From positions 129,001 to 193,000 of the forward strand of contig NC_009398.2 in assembly GCF_000002875.2 (NCBI RefSeq): a stretch of 64,000 nucleotides of DNA, written 5' to 3'. The position numbers were made by a program, and so were the translations under genes. Of the stretch, positions 42,563 through 54,890 are shown piece by piece. Each line of letters begins with the position of its first letter. The stretch's first letter is position 1. Under the pieces are notes generated by a model that was not told the origin of the DNA, made no database searches, and saw only the letters and a list, made by a program, of their open reading frames with translations. This DNA is from Leishmania infantum JPCM5. Taxonomy: Eukaryota > Euglenozoa > Kinetoplastea > Trypanosomatida > Trypanosomatidae.

Positions 42563-44957
42563 GACCGGACACCTTGACAGAAAAAACTTAAGAGTGGCGA
42601 AGCGCGATGAGGGCTTTCTTGAACAGCAGAGGCGAAGTGTTGCTAGGAGCAGGGGCAGAGAGAGGTCACTCGACACGCGCCCTCACAGGCGTGTCAGCAA
42701 CCCCCTCTTCGGAGCAGCTCAAGAGCGGAAGCCACTGCTTTGCTTCCTGCACCGTGTGCACTGGTGTGTCCATACCACTGTGTATCCCCCTAGTGGGGAG
42801 GGGGGGGGGAGGTACGTAACACGTTTTTTGTGCGTGTGTCTGCGAACACGGGTGAGTTGCTTGCGTGGTGCCGTCCTTCGTTGTTCGTCAGCGCCTTTCT
42901 TTCTCTCTTCACGGAAAGAACGAAGCGTACACGCGCACCAAATCAACAACAACAGCGAGGGAGGCGTCTCGCAAGCTACTTTGGGGCTTTTCATCTCGGT
43001 CACCGTCCTCGCCGAGGGTGTGCTACAGTGGTGGATCCGAGTATGCCCACACGCGTACGTATGCATATGTATCTTCTGCGTGGTAGGAGATGGGAGGGGG
43101 CACGGGCAAGGAGGAAGTGGTGGGGTGGTTCACCCGACAAACTGCCGTTGGCGCGCACCACAGTCTCTCTCCCTACACCCGGGGGAGCCCAATGCATTGC
43201 CTGCACGTGCAGCTCGACACGGAGGTGCGCCGCCAAGAAGGAAAGCGACGATGACGACAGTGGAGGAGGACATACGCGCGCCGCGCCAAAGCCATTGCCA
43301 CCACTGCCGTCAGGAACATGCATGCGCGGTGCTAGGAATCAGTCGCATGGTTTTTGTGACCAGTGCGTGCGTGGTGAGTCGGTGGGGATGATGGTGGCAG
43401 CAGCGCCACACCCGTATGCGAAGTGGACCGTCGTTCGTGATTTGCGTTGCATGTCCTCTGTACCCAACAAGGAAACGCCTGGCTTTTCACCCGCACTCGA
43501 GCGAGAGAGAAGCTCAACAACGCCAACACAACATCCCGCCTCCCCCCCACTCCACACACACACACACTCGAAACGTTCGCTCCAGCTTTGCTCTTCCGTC
43601 TCACTCCCTCACCTTTTTTTTTCTGCAGATCCAAGAAACGGAAAAACAGAAACTAATCAACCAACCAACCAACCCCCCCCCAAAAAAAAAACAGCGCTTC
43701 AGCTGAACGCACATGTTTTGTTTATGTAGCACGTGAACCCATCAACAAACAACAACGAAACAAACAACAAAAAACGAAAAAAGATCGCGGTAAACAGCAC
43801 AAAACACGGGGGAAGCGAAAAGAAAGCCATCGGGAGGAGACGTACACAAACAACAAACAATGCGCGTGCGTGTGCGATACGGGGCAAACAGTGAACACAC
43901 AGCGCCGAACATCCTCCCCTTCTCGTCGTCGACGCCCCTCGGTACCATCTACGACCATCACCATCCGCTCCCCTTTATGGGACTCGCGAAGGCCAAGAGG
44001 CAAACACACCAGAAGAGGAAGACACAGTTAAAAACGTAAACACGTGAGAATAAAAAGCGCTGCTATCAGCACCCCCTTTTCGGCAGTGGTGATGGTTCGG
44101 ATCACCATGGAGGCAGCCTGGCCCCCTTTTCGTTCAACAGAGAAGAGTTGAGTGAGCGAGCGTACGCAACACATGCTCACACGCGCAGCGATGCGTGGGG
44201 TCTTCCTCCTCGAGTACTGCTGATGCCGCCTCTCCTCCTTTCTCACGAGCGCGGAGCTTGATGGCCATCTCCACACGGAAGAAACACCAATCAAGAGCCG
44301 AATTGGCAACACAAGAAGTGGATACGCGCTTGTGAGGCGCCTCAGGACCTCTTCTTCCCTTCTTATTCTCACACAAACCACGGGAAACAATAACCAAAAA
44401 AAACACGAAAGGGTGAGGGGCTTGGCAGCTGCGTGATTGTGGTACAAAGGCGAGCGGGAGATTATAGAGGTGGGGGAAGAAAAAAAAAGAAAGCGGCCAA
44501 CAAACTAAGGCAAAAACAAGAGACTTCTGGGGGGGGGGACACAACAGACATTGCGGCTGCGAGGTTCAGAGTGTTATAAGAAGCGGAAAGGGACAAGAAA
44601 GAAATACAGGAGCAGCGAGGCAAGGAGAGAGAGGTGGAGACAAGCGAACATCACAGACAGGCAAAGAAGGAGGAAGACGCTTTTGGCGGGTCATTGAGCT
44701 ACAAGAGGGAAAAAGGGGAGACAGAGGACAGACAGAGGTGCCCGAGGGGAGAACAAAAACAGAGTACCTGTCGTGCGTAGGCGAAGACAGGGACCCCAAC
44801 TCACGCCCGACGTTGAAAGCTGCGAGGGCAAGCCGGGCTTCTAGCGCGAGGCATTGCCCCACCTTTCTTTCCGTCCCTTCTCAAGTCCTTGCCAAAAAAA
44901 AATAAAAAGCGCTGAACATGCTGCTCGTCTCTCTCTCTGTGTGCCCGTAGCTCTCGC
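42563..44957. other. Non-coding right part of the strand-switch region
   Basis: Mixed composition to about 43.6 kb, then purine-rich on the plus strand, as expected for the 3' flank of a minus-strand gene. A weak plus-strand open frame (42830-43729) contains one coding-like patch near 43215-43300 (KKESDDDDSGGG) but is otherwise low complexity. I do not call a gene. Confidence 0.5.
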
Positions 44958-45782
44958 TTACTCCTGCGAGAGCTCCCTGTTGATCTGCTTCTGCTCAGCC
45001 ACCAGCGACTTCATGCGATTCTCGAACATGCGCGTGTACACCGCGGTGAAGGTGAACTGGAAGCCTTGCAGGGCGAAGGCGGTCATGATCAGGGCGAAGG
45101 ACGAAGAGAAGTCGCAGTAGTCCTTCACGCGCACCTTGCGGCCGACGATGGTGCTGTTCATGGTTTCCATGCTGCGAGCGTACACACCAACGCTGAGGGC
45201 CCAGGAGATGAGGATGATGATCCACACGGAGAAGGACCACGCGCACAGCACGGCCGTGAAGTCCTGCATGCACACAACGATGGTGATGCCGATGATGTTG
45301 ATGAAGGAGTAGCATGAAGCCAGTACGGCGAACGCGGCCGCACCGAGCATCATGGTGTAGGTCACCGACGACGGGAAGCCCTTGTTCTTGATACCATGCT
45401 CCGTGTACCACTTCTCTGTGTGAAAGGTGGAAGTGCCGCACTTGCGCGCACCCCACAGCGAGTAGCAGAACGGCTTCGAGCCCTCGGTGACCGACACACC
45501 AAGGCCGGCGCTCACGGCCTTCAGGTCGGCGCCGATCCTGATGGCCCTGGTGCCGTCGACCATGAAGACATCCGTGGCGGCGGCGGCGATGAGCAGCACG
45601 AAGGTGATCACCTGCATCGTCGCGGCGAGGGCGATGAGCACGCGCTCCCGGCAGGGGATGTAGAGAACCGTGCGGCCACCGATCTTCGACTTGCGGCGGT
45701 GCAGCGAGGATGGGCGGCGAGAGGTGCGGAGGGAGCTGATCTCCGTCAAGGGCTCGCAGTTCGCGTTGGTGCCGGTCCGCAT
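44958..45782 (-). CDS. Amastin-like surface protein, copy 1
   Basis: 274 residues on the minus strand. An N-terminal Ser/Arg-rich cytoplasmic segment (1-45) precedes four hydrophobic segments (about 48-70, 142-166, 170-200 and 218-240), the tetraspan amastin topology. The extracellular loop contains CYSLWGARKCG (106-116), close to the amastin signature C-x-[TS]-[LF]-W-G-x-[KRQ]-x-x-C but one residue shorter. Amastins are kinetoplastid surface glycoproteins, often stage-regulated through long 3' UTRs. The last 7-8 residues (INRELSQE) differ from copy 2. The gene is the last of the minus-strand unit and terminates into the strand-switch region. Confidence 0.9.
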   Translation of the reverse strand: MRTGTNANCEPLTEISSLRTSRRPSSLHRRKSKIGGRTVLYIPCRERVLIALAATMQVITFVLLIAAAATDVFMVDGTRAIRIGADLKAVSAGLGVSVTEGSKPFCYSLWGARKCGTSTFHTEKWYTEHGIKNKGFPSSVTYTMMLGAAAFAVLASCYSFINIIGITIVVCMQDFTAVLCAWSFSVWIIILISWALSVGVYARSMETMNSTIVGRKVRVKDYCDFSSSFALIMTAFALQGFQFTFTAVYTRMFENRMKSLVAEQKQINRELSQE

Positions 45783-48214
45783 GATGGCGATAGCGGGGAA
45801 AAGGGAGGAATAAAACGAGAGCCGGGGAAAGGAGGATTGAATAAAGAACGAGGAGAAGCGAAAGTGCCCGTGTGCGTAACTTGATTCGGAGCTACGACGG
45901 AGATCGACAAGGGAAGAAGAGAGAGCGGGGAGCGAGGGGGAGGAGGTTTCAGCGAAGGAAGCGCAACACTAAAAGGGAGATAAGGCAAAGACAGAAGTAT
46001 GGCGTTGTTTTCGCGTGCGTAGAGAAGTAGAAAAGCGCACCATACATGGACGAAATCAAGAGAGGCAGAGAAGAAGCGGAGAAGTTGGTGATGTTTTGTG
46101 TGAGTGGCGCATAGCGACATAGGAGAGTGTGATACGATGCAGAGGCTATAACACTCGCGACGCGAACCTGTGCAAGCGCATACTTCAGCAAGGGACGTCA
46201 AGCCACACCACCGCTCCGATCACAACGATGGTGAGGCCCGCAGAAAGAATTCTCTAAAAAAGTACACCTGGGCGGGCTCTGACCAGGTGAAGTGCGAGAG
46301 GGTAAGCAAGGAGCCCTTTTCCCTCATTCACATAACCGTATGGGCTTCGTTTGCTATGGCGCAGGTGCAGATGACCTTGCACTTTTCCGATTTGGTTGCA
46401 AGATATAGTCCTTGTCCGCCTCGTCACTTGTCGCACGCAACTTCTTAAGCCCCGAAAACGTGGTGGCCCCCCTCTCTTCCTCGCAACCCATCCCCGCAAA
46501 ACACACCCGGCCGTGGACGAGGAGGGCTAGAGAGCAGAATGAGGTGAGGCTGCGAAGGCAGGGGGACACTCCAGGTTCGCCGTTGCGAGCCCTCACACCA
46601 AGGTGAGGAAAAGCTCCTGTCAGTAGACTTGTTTCGTGGTGATGTGCTGCTTTTCACTCTCGGTGGCAGTTTGCAGAGGTGTCCGCTGTTTCCTTCCCTC
46701 CGCACCGCCTCCCCCCTCACTGTTCCATGGTCACGAAGCGGTGTGTGGAAGCTATTTGAGGAAAAAGCGAGAAGAGACGCCGATACATGCACACACAACA
46801 GGGGGGAGAGAGGGGCAGAGGGTGGCCATACAGGCGGGCTTGCTCGCACACTGTGTGTGTGTGTGTGCGCCACATACTTGTTCCCATGGAAGGTGAGTTC
46901 AGACGAAAATGGAAAAAGAGAAAACGCGCTGAAAAGAGAGACGGAGAGAGAGAGAGAGAGGGGGGGAGGCGCAGATGCAGAGAAACCACCACCAAAAAAA
47001 AAACAGCGTCGTTCATCGTTTTGCCCCCCCCCCTTTTTGTTTCATATCACGTTTCCCCGCTTTGTTTCGCTCTTTGGGATGGGACTATCCTGCGCCACCT
47101 TTTTTTTCGACAAACTCTCCCGCTCCACACACACACACACAAAAGGGGGCGGGGCGGCGGGCGGGGCGGGGGGGGAGGGACAAGGAAGCATGACGAGCGT
47201 CCGTCGAAAAGGGGCTTGAAAGAAAAGAAAACCAAAACAACAACCAAACCAACCAAAAAAAAAAAACGATACACCTGCTGGCAAGAGGAGGGCGAGGCCA
47301 GAGAGAAAAAGAGGGACAGAGAAAGCAACTGTATACGCTAATGCCGTGCAGCACGAGACCAGAAAACAAAACAAGCACATGAACAAAAAGAGGAAAGAAA
47401 GACAGAGAGGCAGAAAAAAATGCCCTTCCCTACAGAGTCGCATGAGAGTGGTGAGGTCTCTCTTGAAAGTGATGATGGTGGCGATGGTGGGTCAAGGAGG
47501 CGGAGGAAACAAGGCAAGACATCAATAAACAAGGAAAAACCATTGCCTGCCGGAAAAGACAACGAGAGGGCGGGAGCCTATCTTCACAACAGGGACGTCT
47601 TCTTTGCGCGTCTTTACAAACACCACAAGAAGGACGCAGGGCACATCCAGAAAAAAAAAAAACAACAAGCCGTGCGTCAGAGCTGATGCAAAAACATGGA
47701 CAAACACACACGCACACTCACAAAATACACGCGTACACATGCATACATCCTATTCAGAACAGCAGTGGGCTCGAGCGCATGTATGTGTGCATGTGTACGT
47801 GTGGTTTTGTGCTGGGGGCTTCTTTCACCGCTGAAATAGTCGTGTGCTAGACTGTAGCATACAATGAGGTACTTCTGTTTTTTTTTTTGTATAGATAAGC
47901 CTCTCTTCCCTTCGGGAGATCGATTTATCCGCAGATGGACAGAAAAAAAAGAGGAGAAGCAGGAGCAGGAGGTGTGTGTGTGTCGGTGTGTACAACAGAG
48001 TGAAAAAGAAAGACCATGACGAGAAATGTCAGCAACTACTCAGGGGGAAGGAGAGAATGCGAGAAGAGGAGCAACAAATACAGACCAGAAGAAACAATGT
48101 GGGCTAGGTTGGAGAGAAAGCACTCAAAGCCGAAAAAAAAAAGGGAAGGGGACTCAGAGGGAGAGGAAAGGGACAGAAAATACGGTGTGGCGAAGAGACA
48201 GGGGAAGGGCAAAG

Positions 48215-48246
<32 letters not shown>

Positions 48247-50522
48247 ATATGCGCCATAGAAGGACATAAACAGCCAAAAAAAAAAACGGACAAGTCAGAA
48301 CTTACGCGGATATATATCCATTTTCATCTTGCTTTTGAAGGAGAGTGTGCCCCATGGCCAAAACAAAAAAGAGAAGGGATAGCCTTCCCCACTACTTCAG
48401 TTTTTTCCTGCTGTAGGCTCTCTGGTCCACCGGTGCGCCTCCCTTTCTATGTATGTGCTTGTGCGACTTCAGCGAATCAGTATGCATCAGCACCGGTCTC
48501 CGTCGTGTACCCACCCAGCACGCAGCAAGGCTCATCTCATCACAACACCTTCTCGGTGCTCTTACACCACACACATCAGACGAACGCAAAACAAACGATT
48601 ACCATACGTTCACCGGCTGCTGGGGCACACACACGCGCGCAGAGACCCGAATTGCTATTGTTCGCACTTTTCTTTTTGCTATGAAACCCGGGATAGCCCT
48701 CTCCCTCCCTCCTCCCCCACTTGTGTTCGCCGTTGCACTAGGCGGGATCTGCACCGTTGTCACTTCCTTCCATTCCTCGTTCTGACCTGGAGTATCATCG
48801 CTGCCTTATTTCAAAGAAAGAGCGTGAGCCAGTGTGTGTGTCTTATTCGCGCTGGATCATTTCCACGTACGACAGCGCAGGGGAGCAGAGAAAAAACAAC
48901 AAAAAGACGGAGAGCCGCAACGAAAGAGAAACACAGGGGTAAGAGCTTGTTGGGACGGAGGGGGTGGGGTGGGAGGGTGTCACCGGGATGTGGGGGGGGG
49001 GTGGATGGGACAAGAGGGAGCAGGATGAAGGAAACGAGAAACGAGAAAACAACAAAAGGAGAGGGAGTGGAAGGGGGAAGAGGGGAAACAATAGGCAATC
49101 GCGTATTCGTCACTTAACGCAACCGACAAGAAAATAAATGTCCCCTCCTTACTTTGGTGAATTTCTTTTTTTGTTGTGAGTGTGCGATATCCGCCCTCTG
49201 TATGCATACAAATATATCTGCTTGCGTGTGCACGTGCGTATGCTCTTCGTCTCTTGTTATTGCTTCTCTAGGGAGCGTCTTTCAAGGCGCGCAAATTCAC
49301 CCATCGGCGTGTGCGTGTGCGTGGTTGAAAAGGGGTGGGGAGGCGGAGGCGGATGGTCAACGATACTGACCGGCTGACCTACCGTTGCTCTTTCGAAGGA
49401 ACATGCTCGAGAGTGAGGGAGAGGGAACAAGAAGCAAGGGCGCGCGCATTTTTTTTTCGTCTGCATGGAAGAAGCGCAAGTGTGGAGACCACGTCCAGAG
49501 AGAGAGAGAAACTTGCCGTGATGAGGAAGGGGCGGGGGAGGAGGGGGAGAGACAGGAATATACGTGAAGAAAGGATCCCACAAAGAGAGGAAATCAGGCG
49601 TGTAACACGAAGAAGAAAACGAAGGAGGAAAGATCGAGCGGAAATGGAAGAGGGACATACATACACACACAGGCTCAGAGAGGAAAAAAGGAAGCGACAA
49701 GTGCGAGTAAAAAAGAGAAGGCAGGAGGTGGAGGGTGAGAGAGGGGAGGAGACGCGTACACACACAGAGAAACCTGAAAAACCGAGAGAAAGAGAGATGA
49801 TTGATTATGACTCTCCTGCCCTGCTTCGTTGGAGGCCCACCGGGATGAGGGTCCCAATCGATGAGGGGTGGGTAGGGGTGGGGTGAAAAGGGAGGAGGAC
49901 TGGTACATGTGCGGCGCTCCTCCGTGACCACGAACATAAGCACGCGAAGAGGACCAGGGAAGCCGGCAGTGATGGCTCGCGAAAGGAAGGCAGGAGGGGA
50001 GCCACTAACCGAACACCGTACACGGTGCATCAAAGCAAGGGAAGGAGGGCAAGGAAAAGGGAGGGAGGAGTCCGAACGAAAAGAGGGGATGGGAAGAGAA
50101 AGACAAGTAGGACAGATGAGGGATCCTCGGCACGAAAAACTAGTACTTGTTCCTTTTCCCTTACTGCCTGCGTGACCCCTTTTACCCTCTCCCTCGTTTC
50201 CTCCTTCAACCCGCTCGAATAGCCGTCGGCGTTGCATGCGTCTTAGTGAACAAGAAATCCACCCTCCACTTCACCGACCGCCCTCTCCCATCAGCGCCTC
50301 CCTCTCTTCCTCTCTTTACCAAAGACAGAAATTTCACATATCTACGAGCCCTCGGGCGATTTCTGTTGAACATGACAGCTACCCGCCGCTTGTGCGCCTT
50401 TCCCCACCATCATCGTCTTGCTTTCTTTAGCGGTGACCTATCTGCACCATATCTCCTCCGCCTGTGCGCTACGCTAGAAACAAAGACAACGGCCGATCAG
50501 GCCAGACTTACTCGGCTATCTC
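45783..50522 (-). other. Intergenic region between the amastins (4.7 kb)
   Basis: Purine-rich on the plus strand (pyrimidine-rich on the sense strand), with a (CA)n run at 48215-48239 and many poly-A tracts. A 326-codon minus-strand opening (49257-50237) is Pro/Ser/Leu/Cys low complexity and probably not a gene. This DNA likely holds the long 3' UTR of amastin copy 2 and the leader of copy 1. Confidence 0.6.
48215..48239. repeat. (AC)n microsatellite
   Basis: About twelve AC dinucleotides in the amastin spacer. Confidence 0.95.
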
Positions 50523-51350
50523 CTAGGCGCGGTTAAGGGGCGCTTCCTTCATCTGCTTCTGCTCAGCCACCAGCGACTTCATGCGATTCTCGAACATGCG
50601 CGTGTACACCGCGGTGAAGGTGAACTGGAAGCCTTGCAGGGCGAAGGCGGTCATGATCAGGGCGAAGGACGAAGAGAAGTCGCAGTAGTCCTTCACCTGT
50701 ACCTTGCGGCCGACGATGGTGCTGTTCATGGTCGCCATGCTGCGAGCGTACACACCAACGCTGAGGGCCCAGGAGATGAGGATGGTCATCCACACGGAGA
50801 AGGACCACGCGCACAGCACGGCCGTGAAGTCCTGCATGCACACAACGATGGTGATGCCGATGATGCTGATGAAGGAGTAGCATGAAGCCAGTACGGCGAA
50901 CGCGGCCGCACCGAGCATCATGGTGTAGGTCACCGACGACGGGAAGCCCTTGTTCTTGATACCATGCTCCGTGTACCACTTCTCTGTGTGAAAGGTGGAA
51001 GTGCCGCACTTGCGCGCACCCCACAGCGAGTAGCAGAACGGCTTCGAGCCCTCGGTGACCGACACACCAAGGCCGGCGCTCACGGCCTTCAGGTCGGCGC
51101 CGATCCTGATGGCCCTGGTGCCGTCGACCATGAAGACATCCGTGGCGGCGGCGGCGATGAGCAGCACGAAGGTGATCACCTGCATCGTCGCGGCGAGGGC
51201 GATGAGCACGCGCTCCCGGCAGGGGATGTAGAGAACCGTGCGGCCACCGATCTTCGACTTGCGGCGATGCAGCGAGGATGGGCGGCGAGAGGTGCGGAGG
51301 GAGCTGATCTCCGTCAAGGGCTCGCAGTTCGCGTTGGTGCCGGTCCGCAT
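50523..51350 (-). CDS. Amastin-like surface protein, copy 2
   Basis: 275 residues, tetraspan, same CYSLWGARKCG loop as copy 1. The first ~265 codons differ from copy 1 at only a handful of bases (for example FISIIG for FINIIG, VWMTIL for VWIIIL, SMATM for SMETM, VQVKDY for VRVKDY). The C-terminus (MKEAPLNRA) and all flanking DNA are unrelated. This abrupt loss of similarity within a few codons of both ends of the coding region points to coding-sequence-limited gene conversion rather than a recent whole-unit duplication. Confidence 0.9.
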   Translation of the reverse strand: MRTGTNANCEPLTEISSLRTSRRPSSLHRRKSKIGGRTVLYIPCRERVLIALAATMQVITFVLLIAAAATDVFMVDGTRAIRIGADLKAVSAGLGVSVTEGSKPFCYSLWGARKCGTSTFHTEKWYTEHGIKNKGFPSSVTYTMMLGAAAFAVLASCYSFISIIGITIVVCMQDFTAVLCAWSFSVWMTILISWALSVGVYARSMATMNSTIVGRKVQVKDYCDFSSSFALIMTAFALQGFQFTFTAVYTRMFENRMKSLVAEQKQMKEAPLNRA

Positions 51351-52766
51351 GATGGCGAGAGGGGGTTATTCAAAGTCGGTCAGTAAGTGTGTATGTGGGC
51401 CAGGGAGGCGAGAATTTCGACAAGAAAAGGAGTGGAGTAGCGGAGGAATGGGTGGCGAGTGGAGAGAAGAGAGGATGGGAGAGGCAAGAAAAACAAGGGC
51501 GCGGTAGAAGTCGAGAGAGAACTAGAGCTGCAGTTCCACGTGCGTTGCGGATGGTGAACACGGAGGTGCTTGTGTGTGCGTGTTTCAAGTGGGGGTGGGG
51601 TGATGGACAACACATCCCATGAGCAGAGCGCACACGGATGGGGGGGGGGCGCGTCCAGCAGGGCGTGCGAGTGGAGGGTGGGAAACAGAGAGAGGTCGAC
51701 GGAGGCAGAGTAGAGATGTGTGAGACAGGGTCCGGTGATGTACAACAGAATGCTGCACAGCGGGGGAGGGAGGGAGGCACATGCGAGTCCTGTCGACATC
51801 CGAAAAAGGGGGGCGTCTTCCAGCACATAGGTGTTCCCAGGCAAACAGAGCCGTGGCCGCGTATGCACAAACATCAAAGCCCCTCTCGTTTGTGCGTCAC
51901 CTGCACTTCTGCTTTACGACATGACCACGACCGGACACGAATACTGGCCTCGCCTCTTCAATGCATGAGAGGAGTAACGTGGGGTTGCAGAAGTTACCCA
52001 CTAGACGAATTCAAGTGCCACAAACGCGCGATGCGATGGCATGCGTCGAAGCCACGCTGGAAAAGTCCTTTACCACATCTGTCCTGAGAAGCAGGAATCG
52101 ACGCGGGTGAATGCGAGGGCGGAAGCGTCCCGCGCGTGGCGCGTTCATTTCTGTCCACGGATTAGAAGCGGCATATCCATACATGATATATGTGCCTGCA
52201 TGGCCCGTGCATGGGGCCACGTACGACGCGTGTGTGTGTGTAAGAAGTCATCCCTTACACCTCCTTCAGCCTGCTCGGTTTCGCCTGGTCCGAGCCCTTT
52301 CCCCTCCAGCCCCTCGAGTCGCTAGTAGGCTATTGCCCAAACAAGAAGCCGCGTGGCCAGTTTCAGGCCATTGGAGGAGGCTCACCCGGGGTGAGGCGGA
52401 GAAGAGTTCGCTCGGTCAGGAAAAAAGAGTTGACCAAAGGGGACCTAAATCAGGAAAAGGAACAAACAGCAAAGAAAAGGACTGCGCCCGCATGAGCTGG
52501 GAGTATCGCATACAGTGCCCCATATCGATGTACACATAGACACGTACATGTCTGCATATATGGAACACCTGGTGGCAAGAAATAGAGAATATCAAAGCCC
52601 TGTGCTCGCGCGTGTGTGCGTGTGAAAGTTCTGTTCTTCCGTATCCACACGTGGAGCACCGGCGAAGAAAAGGATGGGGAACTATGAGCTCGAAAAAAAA
52701 AAAGAACTCGCACGCCCGCCACAACGTCCGACTCGGGGCATCTGCTAGGCTGTATCGCGAGGGGGC
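51351..52766 (-). other. Intergenic region upstream of amastin copy 2
   Basis: Purine-rich on the plus strand near the amastin start (51360-51500), then mixed. No gene recognised between here and the plus-strand pseudogene. Confidence 0.5.
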
Positions 52767-54890
52767 GTGTCGGAAGTTCACACTCTGGAGGAAGCCATCG
52801 CTTTCAGAGCGATGGCGCCGCTCATGGTCGATGGCGAAGCTACGTTCGTGTCCCTTACGCCAACCGGAAAGCGCGGACGTGCAGCCCACGAAAGGGTGTA
52901 CGCAGGATCTGAGAGGGATCGCGTTTCAAAGAAAAACCGAATCCTTGGGTGGCTGCACGTGCTTCAGTCGCGTCTGCCATCAACCACCAACCACTACTGG
53001 TCAGCTTCCACCCCGCTGGATGGGCTAATCACCCCATCCAACGGAGGACGAATCGGTGTCGGCGCTAAAGGTCTGCCTCGTCGGTTGCGTAACCGCAACC
53101 TGGCGTGGGCAGCTGGCGATCGCGCGCGAAAACCAGTCTTTTTTCTTCCAGTGGATGCAGCGCCGATGGACTGCAGCTGCGCTTCATGCTCGAGGGCGAC
53201 GCGACCTCGGCCCAGCTTTGCCGTGACCCCTCAGGCCGCTTCCAACAGCCACCGACACCCGATAAGCTGGAATCGCCAGAGCGTGCGCAGCGAGCCACAG
53301 CTTTCCAGGAGAACGCCCCTCGCTGCGCCACAGAGACTTGGCGGAGCTTTATCGAGCTCGCCGCTCAAGGGTGCCCACGCAGAAGTAGGCTTGCCAGCAC
53401 ACCGCCTCCTCCTGTCGTCAGCGTGACCGACGGTCGCACCGCTGCCTCTCCCCCTCCCTGCGATGTCCAGGCTGCCGATCTGTGCGACTACTGTTGTCTG
53501 TGAAGAGGCCGCCTCTACACCCACGTGTAGGCGGGGACCGCCTCCAAGGGTGGCCACGAGTGTGTGTGTGTGCCTGCATAGTCTCGGGATCAACGCGCAG
53601 CCCCATTCGCGGCACCCGCATCTCGTGGCACGAGACAGCCTCGTCCCGGAATCGAAATCGAGCGTGGAGGTGTTTGCGCGGCAGCTGTACCTGGAAGAGC
53701 AAGCATGTCGAGCTACGCGTCTCTCTCCCTCCAATCCGTCGTCACGCTCTGCCGTGGAGCCGCTGGTATCGAGGCTGCGGGGCCACAGGATAAGCCGCAG
53801 TCGCCCCGCCAACAAGCTTCTGCCACAGCACTCTGAAAGCCGAGCGCAATGGCTCCGCCATCTCTGTATCCCCGATCACTCGCCTTCTCGCCGCTTCAGG
53901 CCTCCGGAGAAGGACGCCTGTCCTTCGAACATCTCCTCGCGGCTGCGCTCTCCAGTTTCGGCGAATATGTGAGTGAGAGCTGTCAGCTCGGGTTCGATGG
54001 CCTGCAGCACGGCCGTCAACCGCTACCTGGCTCTTGTCGAGTATCTGGAAATGCTCGGCGAGGCGACCCTTCCAGGCCCGTCACATTCCCCCCCCCAGGT
54101 TGCGTTTTGAGCTTGCTCCCGGTTGCCAATCGTCTGCGCTGCCGATCGAAAATGTGCGTGCGCTCTTGAGTTCATGCCTGCATGCCTCTTTGAGAGCTGT
54201 CGGGCTGCGGCCGCCGCTTTCGCCATCTGTGTGTTGTGTCTCTGCAGCTCCCACTGCGTGCCAAAGACCACTGCTGGAGCCATCTGCATCCAGCCACCCA
54301 GCCCCGCAAGTCGCTGATTCAGCACGGCCTGCCGATGGCAGTTCGTGTACCACATGGCAGAGGACATCTCCCCGGCCTATCGTTTGCCGGTGCCCGCTGG
54401 GCTCCACATCTCTTCCCCCTCCCCAAAATGTAGAACTGGGCGGCCCGGTCGCCGATGGTGTTCATTGTGGCCTACGGCGCCGCGCGATCCCACCGCGCAC
54501 ATCCCCCATCTCGAGTGATGCCTGCTTCACTGGCTCCAGAGCCATGAGGATTGGTCTGAGCGTTCTTCAGCCGTGACGTCATGCCTGCGAAGTGGAGCTG
54601 CAGCGTCTCCTTGTCGACATGATGATGCGGACTCACTGTCTCCACTCTCCACTTGCGGAAGGGTTCCGGAGTGAGAAGCGGATGGGTGCCTGGGCCAGCT
54701 GCGCTGCACTGTACAAGTGTGTCATACGTGAAAGCCTGTTCTCCTCCGAGAGGACGCTACACGCCGGCTGCCCCTGTGGAACACCCGCCTGAGTGAGGCG
54801 GACCCACGTGCGGCGCCGTTCGATCAGCTCCTATACCTAACTCATGCACCGTGGGATCGATTCATGTGGCAGGGAGCCGATTCACATGCT
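52767..54890 (+). pseudogene. Decayed plus-strand gene inside the minus-strand cluster
   Basis: Coding-like segments scattered over the three plus-strand frames. About 52767-53050: VHTLEEAIAFRAMAP, MVDGEATFVSLTPTGK. About 53040-53160: EDESVSALKVCLVG, QLAIARENQSFFFQWM. About 53165-53400: LQLRFMLEGDATSAQLCRD, ETWRSFIELAAQG. About 53630-53850: SSVEVFARQLYLEEQAC. Near 54010: YLALVEYLEML. About 54340: FVYHMAEDISPAYRLP. About 54780-54880: FDQLLYLTHAPWDRFMW. They are ordered on one strand and separated by frameshifts and stops, so this looks like one gene of about 700 codons that has decayed. I do not recognise the family; no reverse-transcriptase motif was seen. Confidence 0.5.

Larger units (their letters stand above)
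31658..44957. other. Convergent strand-switch region (13.3 kb)
   Basis: All supported genes to the left are on the plus strand and all intact genes to the right on the minus strand, so two transcription units converge here. In Leishmania such regions are transcription-termination zones, usually marked by base J, and sometimes carry small RNA genes; I found no convincing tRNA or rRNA. The region contains SIDER2-like copies D, F and E, one decayed glycosyltransferase gene and a block of abnormal base composition. The extent given is from stop codon to stop codon. Confidence 0.85.

Noticed and set aside
42830..43729. 299-codon plus-strand open frame in the switch region
   Set aside because: One short acidic patch looks coding, but the rest is His/Thr/Pro low complexity and a poly-A tract; not enough support.
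31658..44957. tRNA or 5S rRNA genes expected at a convergent switch
   Set aside because: I looked for A-box and B-box (GGTTCGANNCC-like) pairs on both strands and found no convincing cloverleaf.
49257..50237. 326-codon minus-strand open frame between the amastins
   Set aside because: Pyrimidine-rich spacer giving Pro/Ser/Leu/Phe/Cys runs; no conserved pattern.
52767..54890. Degenerate ingi/L1Tc-type retroelement
   Set aside because: No reverse-transcriptase, endonuclease or RNase H motif was visible in the fragments; a decayed cellular gene fits better.
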